Part shown: one piece after another, positions 1 through 7,594 of the stretch
Position numbering within the stretch: the first letter of the stretch is position 1
How the letters are laid out: every line of letters begins with the position of its first letter
Notes under the pieces: model-generated
The model's input: the letters and a program-made list of their open reading frames with translations, nothing else
Told to the model about the DNA's origin: nothing
Database searches by the model: none
Made by a program: the position numbers and the translations under genes
Source: Dehalococcoidia bacterium UBA1332
Lineage (GTDB): Bacteria; Chloroflexota; Dehalococcoidia; Lucifugimonadales; Lucifugimonadaceae
Assembly: GCA_002306745.1 (NCBI GenBank)
Contig: DBSW01000150.1
Span: 1 to 18,467 of the forward strand
DNA length: 18,467 nt
Direction: 5' to 3'

Positions 1-1094
1 CAAGGGGACAAGATGGCGCTTTTAGGACGAGCATCTATAACATCAGAAATGAATCCCCATTCAATGTGAGGCTGTGCAAAGCCTATTGGAACGTCACCCC
101 TTTTCTCCTTAGCTAAACGAAGGGTCTCAAGCCTTCTATCCTGTGATCTAGCAGTTTCCTCAATCGAACCAGGTCTAAGTATGAACATCAAACTTTCTGC
201 AGGAAGATAATCAAAAACCGTCCCTAAATTAAAAAAACCAGAATAGAAAGATATTTCATCAAGCACTTCGCCTGCTAGCGCACGACTAAGTTCGTAAGGG
301 ATCCGCCTTTGAGCTTCTTCTGAAGTCCCAATTAAATCCATCTGTCCTAGTCGCTTTTGTACTAGTTCTTGATCGGCTAAACGCGGAAGTGTTTCATGCG
401 CCGGAGTAACAGTCACAGATCTTATGGTTTTTGCTGAACGCTGAGTACCGGGATCAAAGTATCTGACACTTTCTATTTCATCATCAAAAAGCTCTATGCG
501 TACGGGCTGTTCCATAGAAACGGGATAAATATCTAAAATCCCACCTCGCCTTGAAAAAGTTCCTGGTATTTCAACAGTTGGGTTATGAACGTAACCCATC
601 TCAATCCAGCGATTAATCAAATAATCAAGGTTAATTGTTCTTTTAACGCCTAAGACGTGGGTGGAAGAATCAAATACAGAACGTTCAATGGTTGCCTGTG
701 AAGCCGCGTTTACAGAGCAAACTATAAGAGGCTGGCGCACGCCTTTAACCTCACCCCGCATCGCAGCGAGAGCTCTCAAACGATTATGACTAGCTCCACG
801 GTCAGGGATGTAGCGTTCAAACGGAATATCTTCAGATTCGGAAAAAAGGAAAACTGGTGCATCATCTCCCAGCCAAGTGAACAAACGATCGTGAAGCTTA
901 CGAGCCGACTCAGGATTTGGGGTTAATACAAAGACAGGCGCGTCAAAGTGACTCCAGACTGTTGCCACAGTACATTCAGTGGCGGATTCTGGTGCTATCA
1001 CGGACGCTTTTGCTCGAGGAGAGCGAAGCTTATTTAGAAGAACCGCAAACTGCTCGGTTTGGCCGACCAGTGGGAGCAACCCCGATAGGCTCAT
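1..1094 (-). CDS. mfd: Transcription-repair coupling factor Mfd, N-terminal part (truncated by window edge)
   Basis: My translation of the minus strand from an ATG at 1094 gives about 364 uninterrupted residues that run off the left edge. The first part fits the UvrB-like domain of Mfd. The motif VEIPGTFSRRGGILDIYP (residues about 174-191), followed by RIELFDDEIESVRYFDPGTQ, is the hallmark of Mfd/UvrB domain 1b-2. An SEDIPFERYIPD stretch near residue 87 also matches Mfd. Full-length Mfd is usually about 1,100-1,200 residues, so the RNA-polymerase-interacting, RecG-like helicase and C-terminal domains lie outside the window. Mfd displaces RNA polymerase stalled at DNA lesions and recruits UvrAB. 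An in-frame TAG lies 10 codons upstream of the ATG with no other ATG between, which supports this start. The gene is divergent from proB across a 216-bp spacer. No strong Shine-Dalgarno is visible. Confidence 0.93.
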   Translation of the reverse strand, partial: MSLSGLLPLVGQTEQFAVLLNKLRSPRAKASVIAPESATECTVATVWSHFDAPVFVLTPNPESARKLHDRLFTWLGDDAPVFLFSESEDIPFERYIPDRGASHNRLRALAAMRGEVKGVRQPLIVCSVNAASQATIERSVFDSSTHVLGVKRTINLDYLINRWIEMGYVHNPTVEIPGTFSRRGGILDIYPVSMEQPVRIELFDDEIESVRYFDPGTQRSAKTIRSVTVTPAHETLPRLADQELVQKRLGQMDLIGTSEEAQRRIPYELSRALAGEVLDEISFYSGFFNLGTVFDYLPAESLMFILRPGSIEETARSQDRRLETLRLAKEKRGDVPIGFAQPHIEWGFISDVIDARPKSAILSP

Positions 1095-1310
1095 CAGATT
1101 TACGAAACCCCGTTTTCTGGGCTATGCGCAGGACCAATAATCAAGTTCATACCACACCGTACCAACGCATTTTATTGGCCATCGAATAAAAATCCGCTAG
1201 CCTCGGTGTAATTCCATGCTAGCACTCGGAGGTAAATACGATACAAAATAAACACTAGAATTTCCGACAGTGTTGCAAAGCTTGTTATATAAACAGCCAA
1301 AATCATAAAA

Positions 1311-2450
1311 ATGATATTCAAGCGACCCAATCGAATAGTTATAAAACTTGGCACCAATCTTCTGACCAATGGTGGAGATTCACTCGATATCGAAATGATT
1401 ACCAGCATCTCCAATCAGATAGCGCATATCAAAAAATCGGGGATCGAAGTACTAATTGTCAGTTCAGGTGCTGTTGCAGCCGGACGAGATTCTTTATCCC
1501 GTGCTCCCGAAAAAGACAAATTACAGCGAGGTACCGTCGCGTATCGGCAGGCCCTAGCAGCGTTGGGTCAACCTCAGTTAATGATGACTTTTGAGAACAT
1601 TTTTTCAGCGCACGGCATAGCAATCGCACAAGCACTAATTTCAAGAGGAGATCTTCAAAGTCGATCGAGATATCTAAACGTACGAAACACTCTTGAAGCC
1701 CTATTATCTATTGGTGCAATACCGATTCTGAATGAAAACGATGTAGTCGCAATAGAAGAGTTAGCAGGACTTATATACGGCGACAACGACCGACTTTCAG
1801 CGATGGTTGCTAACACCGTCGATGCCGACCTTCTCATATTACTTGGAGATATGGATGGACTTCACAAAACCGATCCACATATAGATCCTAAGTCGGAACT
1901 AATTTCAATCGTGGAAGAAATCGATGATTCAATCGAGGCGGCCGCTTTAGGTCCATACGACCAGCGAGGTAGTGGAGGAATGGCAAGTAAACTCGATGCA
2001 GCTCGAATTGCAATGGATTCAGGCATTCCAATGGTAATTGGCTCTGGTAGAGTCGAAAATATCATCTTGACGATCTGCAACGGTAAGCAAACCGGCACTC
2101 GATTCATTTCCAGCGTATCAAGACGAGAGAGTCGAAAACGGTGGATCCTAACAGGAAGGTCTGAACACCGTGGGAGCGTAGCCGTAGATGAAGGAGCCTC
2201 TGAAGCTTTGCAACGAAATGGCAATAGCCTATTACCCATAGGTATCGTCTCGGTAACCGGTTCATTCGAACGGGGCGATATCATTGAAGTGACAGAAATC
2301 GACGGCAAAACGATCGGTTGGGGATTGGCAGCCTACTCGTCTTATGAAGTCGAACGAATAAAAGGCTCAAAATCTAGCGAGTTACCAAAACTGGTTGGGC
2401 ACTATTACGGTGCTGAAGTTATACACCGTAACAACTTGGCACTTCCATAA
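1311..2450 (+). CDS. proB: Glutamate 5-kinase with C-terminal PUA domain
   Basis: ProB phosphorylates L-glutamate to gamma-glutamyl phosphate, the first and usually feedback-regulated step of proline synthesis. The 379-residue protein has the full family architecture. The amino-acid kinase domain covers residues 7-260, with VIKLGTN (10-16), SSGAVAAGR (51-59), NENDVVA (141-147), GDNDRLSAMVA (157-167), LLGDMDGL (177-184) and GSGGMASKLDAA (220-231). A PUA domain follows at about 275-360 (RKRWI, then SLLPIGI..V.G.FERGD), and the family-typical IHRNNLAL lies at the C-terminus. The ATG at 1311 begins MIFKRPNRIVIKLGTN, a normal ProB N-terminus. There is no clear Shine-Dalgarno, and an AT-rich TATATAAA lies about 20 bp upstream. 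The gene is followed 53 bp later by proA on the same strand, so co-transcription is likely. Confidence 0.97.
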   Translation: MIFKRPNRIVIKLGTNLLTNGGDSLDIEMITSISNQIAHIKKSGIEVLIVSSGAVAAGRDSLSRAPEKDKLQRGTVAYRQALAALGQPQLMMTFENIFSAHGIAIAQALISRGDLQSRSRYLNVRNTLEALLSIGAIPILNENDVVAIEELAGLIYGDNDRLSAMVANTVDADLLILLGDMDGLHKTDPHIDPKSELISIVEEIDDSIEAAALGPYDQRGSGGMASKLDAARIAMDSGIPMVIGSGRVENIILTICNGKQTGTRFISSVSRRESRKRWILTGRSEHRGSVAVDEGASEALQRNGNSLLPIGIVSVTGSFERGDIIEVTEIDGKTIGWGLAAYSSYEVERIKGSKSSELPKLVGHYYGAEVIHRNNLALP

Positions 2451-2503
2451 AGATATTTCGGTCGATAATAGTGTTTCAAAGATAATGGATCGGTCAGAAG
2501 TAC

Positions 2504-3781
2504 ATGAGTACAAATACCAAGTCAGTAGAAGAGCAGGCACAGGCAGCGAATAAGGCTGGCATAAAACTAGCTTCGGCATCAAGCGATTTAAAAAATTACG
2601 CTCTTTTGGCAATCGCCAATGCAATTGAAGATAACCAGCAACGTATTCTGCAAGCCAACGCACGAGATCTCGAAGCAGCTACGACAGCAAACATGGATTT
2701 CCACCTAGTTGATCGTATGACCCTAAATGATGCACGGATAAAAGCTATGGCAACGGCTGCGCGCGAGATAGCAAAACTCCCAGACCCCATCGGTGAGATT
2801 CTTGAAGAAAGAGTGCTCCCGAACGAACTGCATATTCAACGGATACGAGTGCCGCTAGGAGTGATAGGTGTTATTTATGAAAGCAGACCCAATGTAACTA
2901 TAGATATAGCAACACTTTGTCTAAAATCAGGCAATGGAGTAATTTTACGCGGCGGCAAAGAATGCATAATCACAAATACCTTGCTCGCAGAAATCGTCAA
3001 GGATGCAATTGAAAGCACAGGTATTTCCAGAGATGTAGTGCAGTTCATTGAGACCACAGATCGCTCTATAGTAAGTAAATTGCTAGACATGGACGATTTC
3101 ATTGACCTAATGATCCCGCGTGGTGGTGGTGAATTGGTCAAATTCATTGGCCAAAACGCAAAAATGCCCGCCATAACCGGCGGCGTTGGCGTCTGCCACA
3201 CCTACGTAGACGCCGAAGCAGACATTGACATGGCTGTAAAGATAGTTGTTAACGCAAAGACACAACGGCCTACTGTATGCAATGCGATGGACACTGTTCT
3301 CATCCACCAAAATGTTGCGCGAGAATACCTGCCAAAGTTAGCTACAGCTCTTAGCATACGTGATGTTGAACTCCGAGCCGATAGCCGCGCTATAAGCATG
3401 TTAGATGCCGTTACGGAGGAAGCCAGAATAGTGCCAGCCCAAGCCGGTGATTTCGGAAGGGAATTCCTTGGTCTTATAGCGTCGGTAAAAATCGTTGACT
3501 CAATAGAGGAAGCGATGAACCATATAGCTGAATACGGATCTAGGCATTCAGAAGCAATTGTTTCTGATAACAAAGAGACAATAGAGCAATTTCTCGGTGA
3601 AGTCGATTCAGCTGCTGTTTTTGCAAACACCTCAACCTACTTCAACGATGGGGCGCAATTTGGCTTAGGAGCTGAAGTTGCAGTTTCAACAAACAAACTG
3701 CACGCACGTGGACCTATGGGCCTTAAAGAAATCACCACTTACAAGTGGAAAGTCCGAGGCAACGGGCAAGTGAGAACGTAA
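2504..3781 (+). CDS. proA: Gamma-glutamyl phosphate reductase (glutamate-5-semialdehyde dehydrogenase)
   Basis: ProA reduces gamma-glutamyl phosphate with NADPH to glutamate-5-semialdehyde, which cyclises to pyrroline-5-carboxylate. The 425 residues match the family length. Visible signatures are RVPLGVIGVIYESRPNVT (115-132), LKSGNGVILRGGKE (140-153), IPRGGGELV (204-212), and ITGGVGVCHTYVD (224-236). The catalytic cysteine region is QRPTVCNA, with C259 as the probable nucleophile. The C-terminus MGLKEITTYKW is the usual ProA tail. The gene sits directly behind proB. No proC is present in the window. A small AT-rich hairpin begins at the stop codon, and the next gene is convergent. Confidence 0.97.
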   Translation: MSTNTKSVEEQAQAANKAGIKLASASSDLKNYALLAIANAIEDNQQRILQANARDLEAATTANMDFHLVDRMTLNDARIKAMATAAREIAKLPDPIGEILEERVLPNELHIQRIRVPLGVIGVIYESRPNVTIDIATLCLKSGNGVILRGGKECIITNTLLAEIVKDAIESTGISRDVVQFIETTDRSIVSKLLDMDDFIDLMIPRGGGELVKFIGQNAKMPAITGGVGVCHTYVDAEADIDMAVKIVVNAKTQRPTVCNAMDTVLIHQNVAREYLPKLATALSIRDVELRADSRAISMLDAVTEEARIVPAQAGDFGREFLGLIASVKIVDSIEEAMNHIAEYGSRHSEAIVSDNKETIEQFLGEVDSAAVFANTSTYFNDGAQFGLGAEVAVSTNKLHARGPMGLKEITTYKWKVRGNGQVRT

Positions 3782-3805
3782 AAGTAACGCAAAATTTTTA
3801 CTTTT
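3780..3805. terminator. Weak AT-rich hairpin between convergent proA and the UxuA-like gene
   Basis: AAAAGTAA (3780-3787) and TTACTTTT (3798-3805) form a perfect 8-bp inverted repeat with a 10-nt loop, starting in the proA stop codon. It could help end transcription in either direction between the two convergent genes, but the stem is weak (mostly A-T) and lacks a clean U-tract after it on the plus strand. Confidence 0.35.
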
Positions 3806-3876
3806 ATCAACAGGCCAAAAAAAACCTCAGCGGCGAAATAAAAGGACCATCAAGAATATTTAGCCCTTATAAAGAC

Positions 3877-4896
3877 CTAATGCGAATCGAATACATCCAG
3901 TAAACCCTGTATATATCCGTTTGCATAGGCTCTTCCCTGATGCCCCCACTCGGTATCACCAGTCGTAATAGGCACATGATCGTTAACCAACACACCATCA
4001 AAACCCACTTCCATGTAGGTTTTAAGCGCTCGAATCATATCGACATGGCCAGTGTTGATGAACTCTTCTTTAAATGGTTCCCCCGCATTAGAAACATTCC
4101 TAAAATGAACATAGAGAATCTTATTTCGCTCGCCAAAGTAACGAATCATATTGAATATACCTTCTCCGTCAGCATCCTCCATTTCAGAAAATGTACCCTG
4201 GCAAAATTCAATTGCATTAGATGGTGAATCAATGATTTCAATTAACCGTTTATATGCGTCAAAGCTATTTAACAACCTTGGCACACCACCTACTGAATAA
4301 ACCGGTGGGTCTGCGGGATGAATTCCTAATCGGATGCCCTCTTCCTCTGCAACCGGTGTAATTATTTTTATCCAATACTCAAGGTTGTCCCACATCTCAT
4401 CCTCTGAATATATCCTGCCGTGCGTCAGTGGCTCTTCTACGTGCTGGGAATGATCGTAAGCCGTAACCTTGGTTCCTGCCCGGTGGTTGGAGTTAACCGA
4501 ATTTCTCCATACACCGGATGGCATCCAGTTATATCCAAAGATCGGGATATCGGCGCGAGCAATATTCCGAATCGTATAAATCATGTTCTCTATTTGTTCA
4601 TCTCTATTAGATGCACCAAACATTATGTTGTCGTAAAAAGCACTAGGAACATTCTCCAACGCCTCAAGGTGCAAACCAAAAGACTCGACTTTTTTACGTA
4701 GAGCTATAAGATCATTTAGCTCCCAGCGCTTCGCACCAGGAACAATCGTGTATTTCTCATGTGAAGCCTTCCCGGTATATGACTGAAGTACAACATCGGT
4801 TGCGCCATATTGTGCGGCAAACATAAGTAAATCGTCGAGGGAGTGATCTCCTAAACCATTTATGAAATTGAACCCTAATCGCATAGGTCTGTACAC
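3877..4896 (-). CDS. UxuA-like mannonate dehydratase family protein (TIM-barrel)
   Basis: The 339 residues show mannonate dehydratase (UxuA) signatures: GYNWMPSGVWR (121-131), GIHPADPP (191-198), EFCQGT (230-235), VHFRNV (263-268), DHVP (306-309) and GRAYANGYIQGL near the C-terminus. In UxuA the corresponding His, Cys, Asp and His residues bind the divalent metal and drive dehydration of D-mannonate to 2-keto-3-deoxygluconate. The protein is shorter than enterobacterial UxuA (about 394 residues), so it is a compact family member and the true sugar-acid substrate is uncertain. The start is a GTG at 4896, supported by an AGGA 5 nt upstream. An ATG at codon 5 (4884) is the alternative. It lies 69 bp behind the DUF362 gene on the same strand, probably in one transcript. 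Confidence 0.8.
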   Translation of the reverse strand: MYRPMRLGFNFINGLGDHSLDDLLMFAAQYGATDVVLQSYTGKASHEKYTIVPGAKRWELNDLIALRKKVESFGLHLEALENVPSAFYDNIMFGASNRDEQIENMIYTIRNIARADIPIFGYNWMPSGVWRNSVNSNHRAGTKVTAYDHSQHVEEPLTHGRIYSEDEMWDNLEYWIKIITPVAEEEGIRLGIHPADPPVYSVGGVPRLLNSFDAYKRLIEIIDSPSNAIEFCQGTFSEMEDADGEGIFNMIRYFGERNKILYVHFRNVSNAGEPFKEEFINTGHVDMIRALKTYMEVGFDGVLVNDHVPITTGDTEWGHQGRAYANGYIQGLLDVFDSH

Positions 4897-4965
4897 TTAG
4901 TTCCTGTTGCCACATCTCGAATAGAACGCCCAAATAGACTAAAAATAAACCTCCAAATAAAGAAG

Positions 4966-6111
4966 TTATATGTAATTCTGAAACAGTTGCCCCCAATCAG
5001 TCTTCAATGCTTCTTGAACTCGCTTACGCCCTATCATAGGAAGCCAGAACTTATTGTGATAGAGGTTAGATGCCCAATAAGCCCAAGGTGCTATAGATGA
5101 CCGAAGTAACGCGCTTTCCAGAGGCTTCAAAGGACCGTGATAAATCATCTTCTGGCCACGTGACGCTAATGTGCTTTCGTTACCGGCAAAATTCCAATTC
5201 ACATTAGTGATATCGTCACCCACCACCTCGATTTCAGACGGTTTACCAACCCCAAGTCCCATTTCATGGGCGATGCGAATCATGGGTATAGACATAGGGT
5301 CGAGACCCATCATCTTTGCTGCAACGGCGTCAATAGAAACTTGATCTGCAGAAGCTAAAATCACATTCTTATTGTGAATTCTCATTGCCCTAGGACCAGG
5401 TCCATCACCAGCAAAAGTGCCATCCATAACCGCAAACAAACCTGAGTGAATCTCTTTCTGTATCTGTAATAGGTCAACTAGAGTTTCGTGGATCACTGAA
5501 TGAGTCCAATGACGATATCTATGTAGCAAGCCACCGAAAGCGTTCTTGAGTGCACCCGTCATTGTCGTGAACACGTGAGTCTTCACTGTCGGAAGTTGAA
5601 CGATATTCGTGCCAGGAAAGACTTCAGGAATGTACAGACCATCTTTGTACACGTCGTTAAGTACGAGCATTTTGGCGGTCGGCCTATATGGAACCCATTT
5701 GACTGGTGGAACATCGAGAGTTATATGATCCAATCCTAATCGGTCTTCAACAATCTTGTGTTTGTTGTTCTCACGTCCTTCAACAGGGTCTACCACAACA
5801 GTACCGTTGTGAGCGGCTATGATATTTTTGAAGCCATCAGCCATCAACTTCTGAGCCACTCCATCGATCTGCCACGGAGCTGACGAGCATGCCGGGTAAT
5901 AGTGTTGCCAAGAAATATTTACTTTCAAAAAGGTATCTATACCGGGACTGAGTGCAGTCTCATATTCAGCGAGGTCCAACAACCGGGCGTAATCCTGAAT
6001 TACAGTTTCAGGTTTGGTATAGATCACGGCGACTTTGCCCAGTTTAGGTTCAGCGTGAGGAATGTCAGGCTGAGTCATCACTCGGCCATCATCTCTGATC
6101 ATTGAAACCAT
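4966..6111 (-). CDS. DUF362 domain-containing protein
   Basis: The 381-residue protein has the order of motifs seen in DUF362: FLKVNISWQH (61-70), LPTVKTHVFTTMTGALKNAFGG (about 173-194), FAVMDGTFAGDGPGP (226-240) and LASADQVSIDAVAAKMMGLDP (252-272), then HEMGLGVGK. DUF362 is a family of uncertain biochemical role, often found fused to or beside ferredoxin-type 4Fe-4S modules. No CxxCxxC cluster is present here, so this copy lacks the iron-sulfur part. No signal peptide or membrane segment is evident. The ATG at 6111 has a CAGGG about 10 nt upstream; an internal ATG at codon 4 is possible. It is the first gene of a likely two-gene transcript with the UxuA-like protein and is divergent from the amidohydrolase. 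Confidence 0.82.
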   Translation of the reverse strand: MVSMIRDDGRVMTQPDIPHAEPKLGKVAVIYTKPETVIQDYARLLDLAEYETALSPGIDTFLKVNISWQHYYPACSSAPWQIDGVAQKLMADGFKNIIAAHNGTVVVDPVEGRENNKHKIVEDRLGLDHITLDVPPVKWVPYRPTAKMLVLNDVYKDGLYIPEVFPGTNIVQLPTVKTHVFTTMTGALKNAFGGLLHRYRHWTHSVIHETLVDLLQIQKEIHSGLFAVMDGTFAGDGPGPRAMRIHNKNVILASADQVSIDAVAAKMMGLDPMSIPMIRIAHEMGLGVGKPSEIEVVGDDITNVNWNFAGNESTLASRGQKMIYHGPLKPLESALLRSSIAPWAYWASNLYHNKFWLPMIGRKRVQEALKTDWGQLFQNYI

Positions 6112-6235
6112 ATGAATTATTTACCCTGTATCCTGCTCTTAAGCCATTCACCAAGAGTTTCGAAAAATAAAAATTTTGACGTAAAACCGTATACCGACGT
6201 AGCGACGCATTAAACTCGCCAAACTCGAAAGTATA

Positions 6236-6262
6236 TTGACAGTGTATCTTTGGTGCTACAAG
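6236..6262 (+). promoter_or_regulatory. Possible promoter for the amidohydrolase gene
   Basis: TTGACA (6236-6241) is a perfect -35 consensus. TACAAG (6257-6262) follows with a 15-bp spacer and is preceded by TG, an extended -10 arrangement. It lies about 40 bp before the amidohydrolase ATG in the 193-bp divergent spacer. The spacing is short, so this is a tentative call. Confidence 0.35.
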
Positions 6263-6304
6263 AGATACCACAAACGACAGGCATCAAATTTCAAAAACTA
6301 AACC

Positions 6305-7153
6305 ATGTTGATAATCGACACATGCACACATATTCTTCCAGAATACTTCGCTGATGAACGGAATGCCCTATCAAGTCAGGACGCTACCTTCAAAACCCTT
6401 TTTACAGATCCAAACGCACACTTTGCTACATCAGATGATCTAATCGCATCTATGGATGCCTCCAATATTGATATCTCTGTGTGCGCAGGCTTCGGATGGA
6501 CCGATCAAGAAGTAGCTTTTGAAGCCAACAACTACAACATAACAGCCGCAAGATCGCATCCGAATCGTTTAATCGCTTTCTGTAGCGTCAATCCTCTATG
6601 GGGTGATTATGCCATCAAAGAAGTTGAAAGGTGCTACGAAGCAGGTGCCCGCGGAATCGGAGAATTACATCCTAATACGCAGGGCATACTCGATGCAGAC
6701 ATGGCAACTCTAGCTCCATTATTCGACACAGCAAAACAACTGGATATGCCTATTTTGATGCATGCTTCCGAACCCATCGGGCACACTTATCCAGGCAAAG
6801 GAACCGTGACGCCAGACCTTTTGATGGCACTGATTAATGCGTTCCCGAATAATAAATTCATTTTCAGTCACTTCGGGGGAGGGCTACCGTTCTATGGTCT
6901 TATGCCTGAAATAAGATCAGCTCTGAAAAACGTCTGTTTTGATTCAGCAGCGTTCCCTTATCTATACCGACCGGAAGTTTTCGAAGTCTCCGCTAAAGCG
7001 GCAGGTAAAGAGAAGATCCTGTTCGCCAGCGACTATCCGCTTATTTCGCAGAAAAAAGCTCTGGAACTAATGAGCCAATCTGGACTCACGGAACAAGAAT
7101 CCGATCAGATCAAGGGATTAAACGCTTCCAAGTTCCTAAAAATCTCAAGATAA
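6305..7153 (+). CDS. Amidohydrolase family protein (Amidohydro_2 / TIM-barrel metal hydrolase)
   Basis: The 282-residue protein has the fold signature of the Amidohydro_2 group, which includes ACMSD-like decarboxylases and lactone or amide hydrolases. An N-terminal DTCTHI (5-10) stands where DxHxH is usual. It is followed by RGIGELHP (117-123), PILMHASEP (149-157), FIFSHFGGGLPFY (185-197) and ILFASDYPL (238-246). H153, H189 and D243 match the conserved metal or catalytic positions. The first His of the usual HxH pair is Cys7 here, leaving CxH, so metal binding may differ. The start is the ATG at 6305, giving the normal short lead into the first beta strand; no Shine-Dalgarno is obvious. The substrate cannot be told from the sequence. 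It is divergent from the DUF362/UxuA-like pair, so a shared catabolic role is possible but unproven. Confidence 0.8.
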   Translation: MLIIDTCTHILPEYFADERNALSSQDATFKTLFTDPNAHFATSDDLIASMDASNIDISVCAGFGWTDQEVAFEANNYNITAARSHPNRLIAFCSVNPLWGDYAIKEVERCYEAGARGIGELHPNTQGILDADMATLAPLFDTAKQLDMPILMHASEPIGHTYPGKGTVTPDLLMALINAFPNNKFIFSHFGGGLPFYGLMPEIRSALKNVCFDSAAFPYLYRPEVFEVSAKAAGKEKILFASDYPLISQKKALELMSQSGLTEQESDQIKGLNASKFLKISR

Positions 7154-7215
7154 GGCGTTAAATTAAACAATCTCAGACATCGAAGTACAAATTATCGGAG
7201 ATTGCAGAGTTACAT

Positions 7216-7260
7216 ATTCAAATATTTGCATATGGTATGCCTTCAGAGTTATATTTGAAT
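7216..7260 (+). promoter_or_regulatory. Promoter framed by a 10-bp inverted repeat, upstream of the Cys-rich leader ORF
   Basis: A -35-like TTGCAT (7226-7231) and a -10-like TATATT (7250-7255) are separated by 18 bp. A perfect inverted repeat, ATTCAAATAT (7216-7225) and ATATTTGAAT (7251-7260), brackets them: the left arm abuts the -35 and the right arm overlaps the -10. This is a plausible operator geometry for a dimeric repressor. Transcription would begin near 7261-7264, only a few bases before the leader ATG at 7266. Confidence 0.5.
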
Positions 7261-7265
7261 ACGAA

Positions 7266-7373
7266 ATGAACGAATCACTTCAAAAAACAATCATGAGCTC
7301 ACATAATCCATACTGTTGTCTGTGTACCTGTACGTCTGCAGGGGCTTATGATTCTGCGTGTTGTACTTGTTGA
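7266..7373 (+). CDS. Cysteine-rich leader peptide (35 aa), putative attenuator peptide
   Basis: My translation from the ATG at 7266 to the TGA at 7371-7373 gives 35 residues with seven cysteines, all coded TGT. They fall in two clusters: CCLCTC (residues 17-22) and CCTC at the very end (32-35). There is no Shine-Dalgarno, but the predicted promoter would start transcription within about 5 nt of the ATG, allowing leaderless translation. An ATG at codon 10 is an alternative start. The reading frame contains the strand (7338-7347) that can pair with the 5' arm of the terminator just downstream. That placement is expected of a peptide whose translation is sensed, not of a product with its own function. 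A small metal-binding or secreted Cys-rich peptide is the alternative. Confidence 0.6.
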   Translation: MNESLQKTIMSSHNPYCCLCTCTSAGAYDSACCTC

Positions 7374-7433
7374 TCAGACCAAGTAAAAAACCAATGCAAT
7401 TCAAAGCCCCTGCGATAACGACAGGGGTTTTTT
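7314..7433 (+). promoter_or_regulatory. Putative cysteine-responsive ribosome-mediated transcription attenuator
   Basis: Three mutually exclusive pairings are visible. Segment 1 (CCTG, 7327-7330, at the end of the first Cys-codon cluster) can pair with CAGG (7339-7342). Segment 2 (GCAGGGGCTT, 7338-7347) is a perfect 10-bp complement of segment 3 (AAGCCCCTGC, 7404-7413). Segment 3 also forms the 5' arm of the terminator with segment 4 (7422-7431). In the classical trp/his-type model, a ribosome stalled at the first Cys cluster for lack of Cys-tRNA would block 1:2, allow 2:3 and permit readthrough. Free translation to the TGA would allow 3:4 and termination. The arrangement is seen in sequence; the Cys response is inferred. 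Which gene benefits is unclear. Confidence 0.6.
7403..7433 (+). terminator. Rho-independent terminator after the Cys-rich leader ORF
   Basis: CCCCTG (7407-7412) and CAGGGG (7422-7427) form a GC-rich stem with a 9-nt loop. It can be extended by AAAG against TTTT pairs (with one G-U), and TTTTTT (7428-7433) follows. It may also end transcripts coming from the amidohydrolase gene. Confidence 0.8.
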
Positions 7434-7483
7434 ATTACTCAAATATCCGCACTTAACCACACTCACTGACCTGCTAAATAATC

Positions 7484-7594
7484 ATGATCAACATAATCAA
7501 ATCTACTATCTCTAGAATTCGTAAGGCGCTGGACGCCGCACAAGGGCTGGGTATCGAAGCAGACCAGATACACAGCACGCACAAAACACATTAA
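7484..7594 (+). CDS. Small hypothetical ORF (36 aa) downstream of the attenuator terminator
   Basis: The ATG at 7484 to the TAA at 7592-7594 encodes 36 residues, including SRIRKALDAAQGLGIEADQI, a plausible amphipathic helix, and a His/Thr-rich tail. The middle is richer in G and C than the flanks, which is mild support for coding. No Shine-Dalgarno is present and I do not recognise a family. It is the first ORF after the putative attenuator terminator, so it is the first candidate for the regulated product if it is real. It may equally be a chance ORF. Confidence 0.25.
   Translation: MINIIKSTISRIRKALDAAQGLGIEADQIHSTHKTH

Noticed and set aside
917..1189. Plus-strand 90-codon ORF
   Set aside because: It overlaps the start of mfd on the opposite strand, has no family resemblance, and the mfd frame is clearly coding.
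1862..2308. Minus-strand 148-codon ORF inside proB
   Set aside because: Antisense shadow of a strongly conserved proB reading frame.
3202..3630. Minus-strand 142-codon ORF inside proA
   Set aside because: Antisense shadow of proA; Ser/Thr/Arg-rich composition typical of shadow frames.
7266..7373. Cys-rich ORF as a RiPP precursor or metallothionein
   Set aside because: No modification enzyme, protease or transporter is adjacent, and the overlap with the antiterminator strand fits an attenuation leader better. Not fully excluded.
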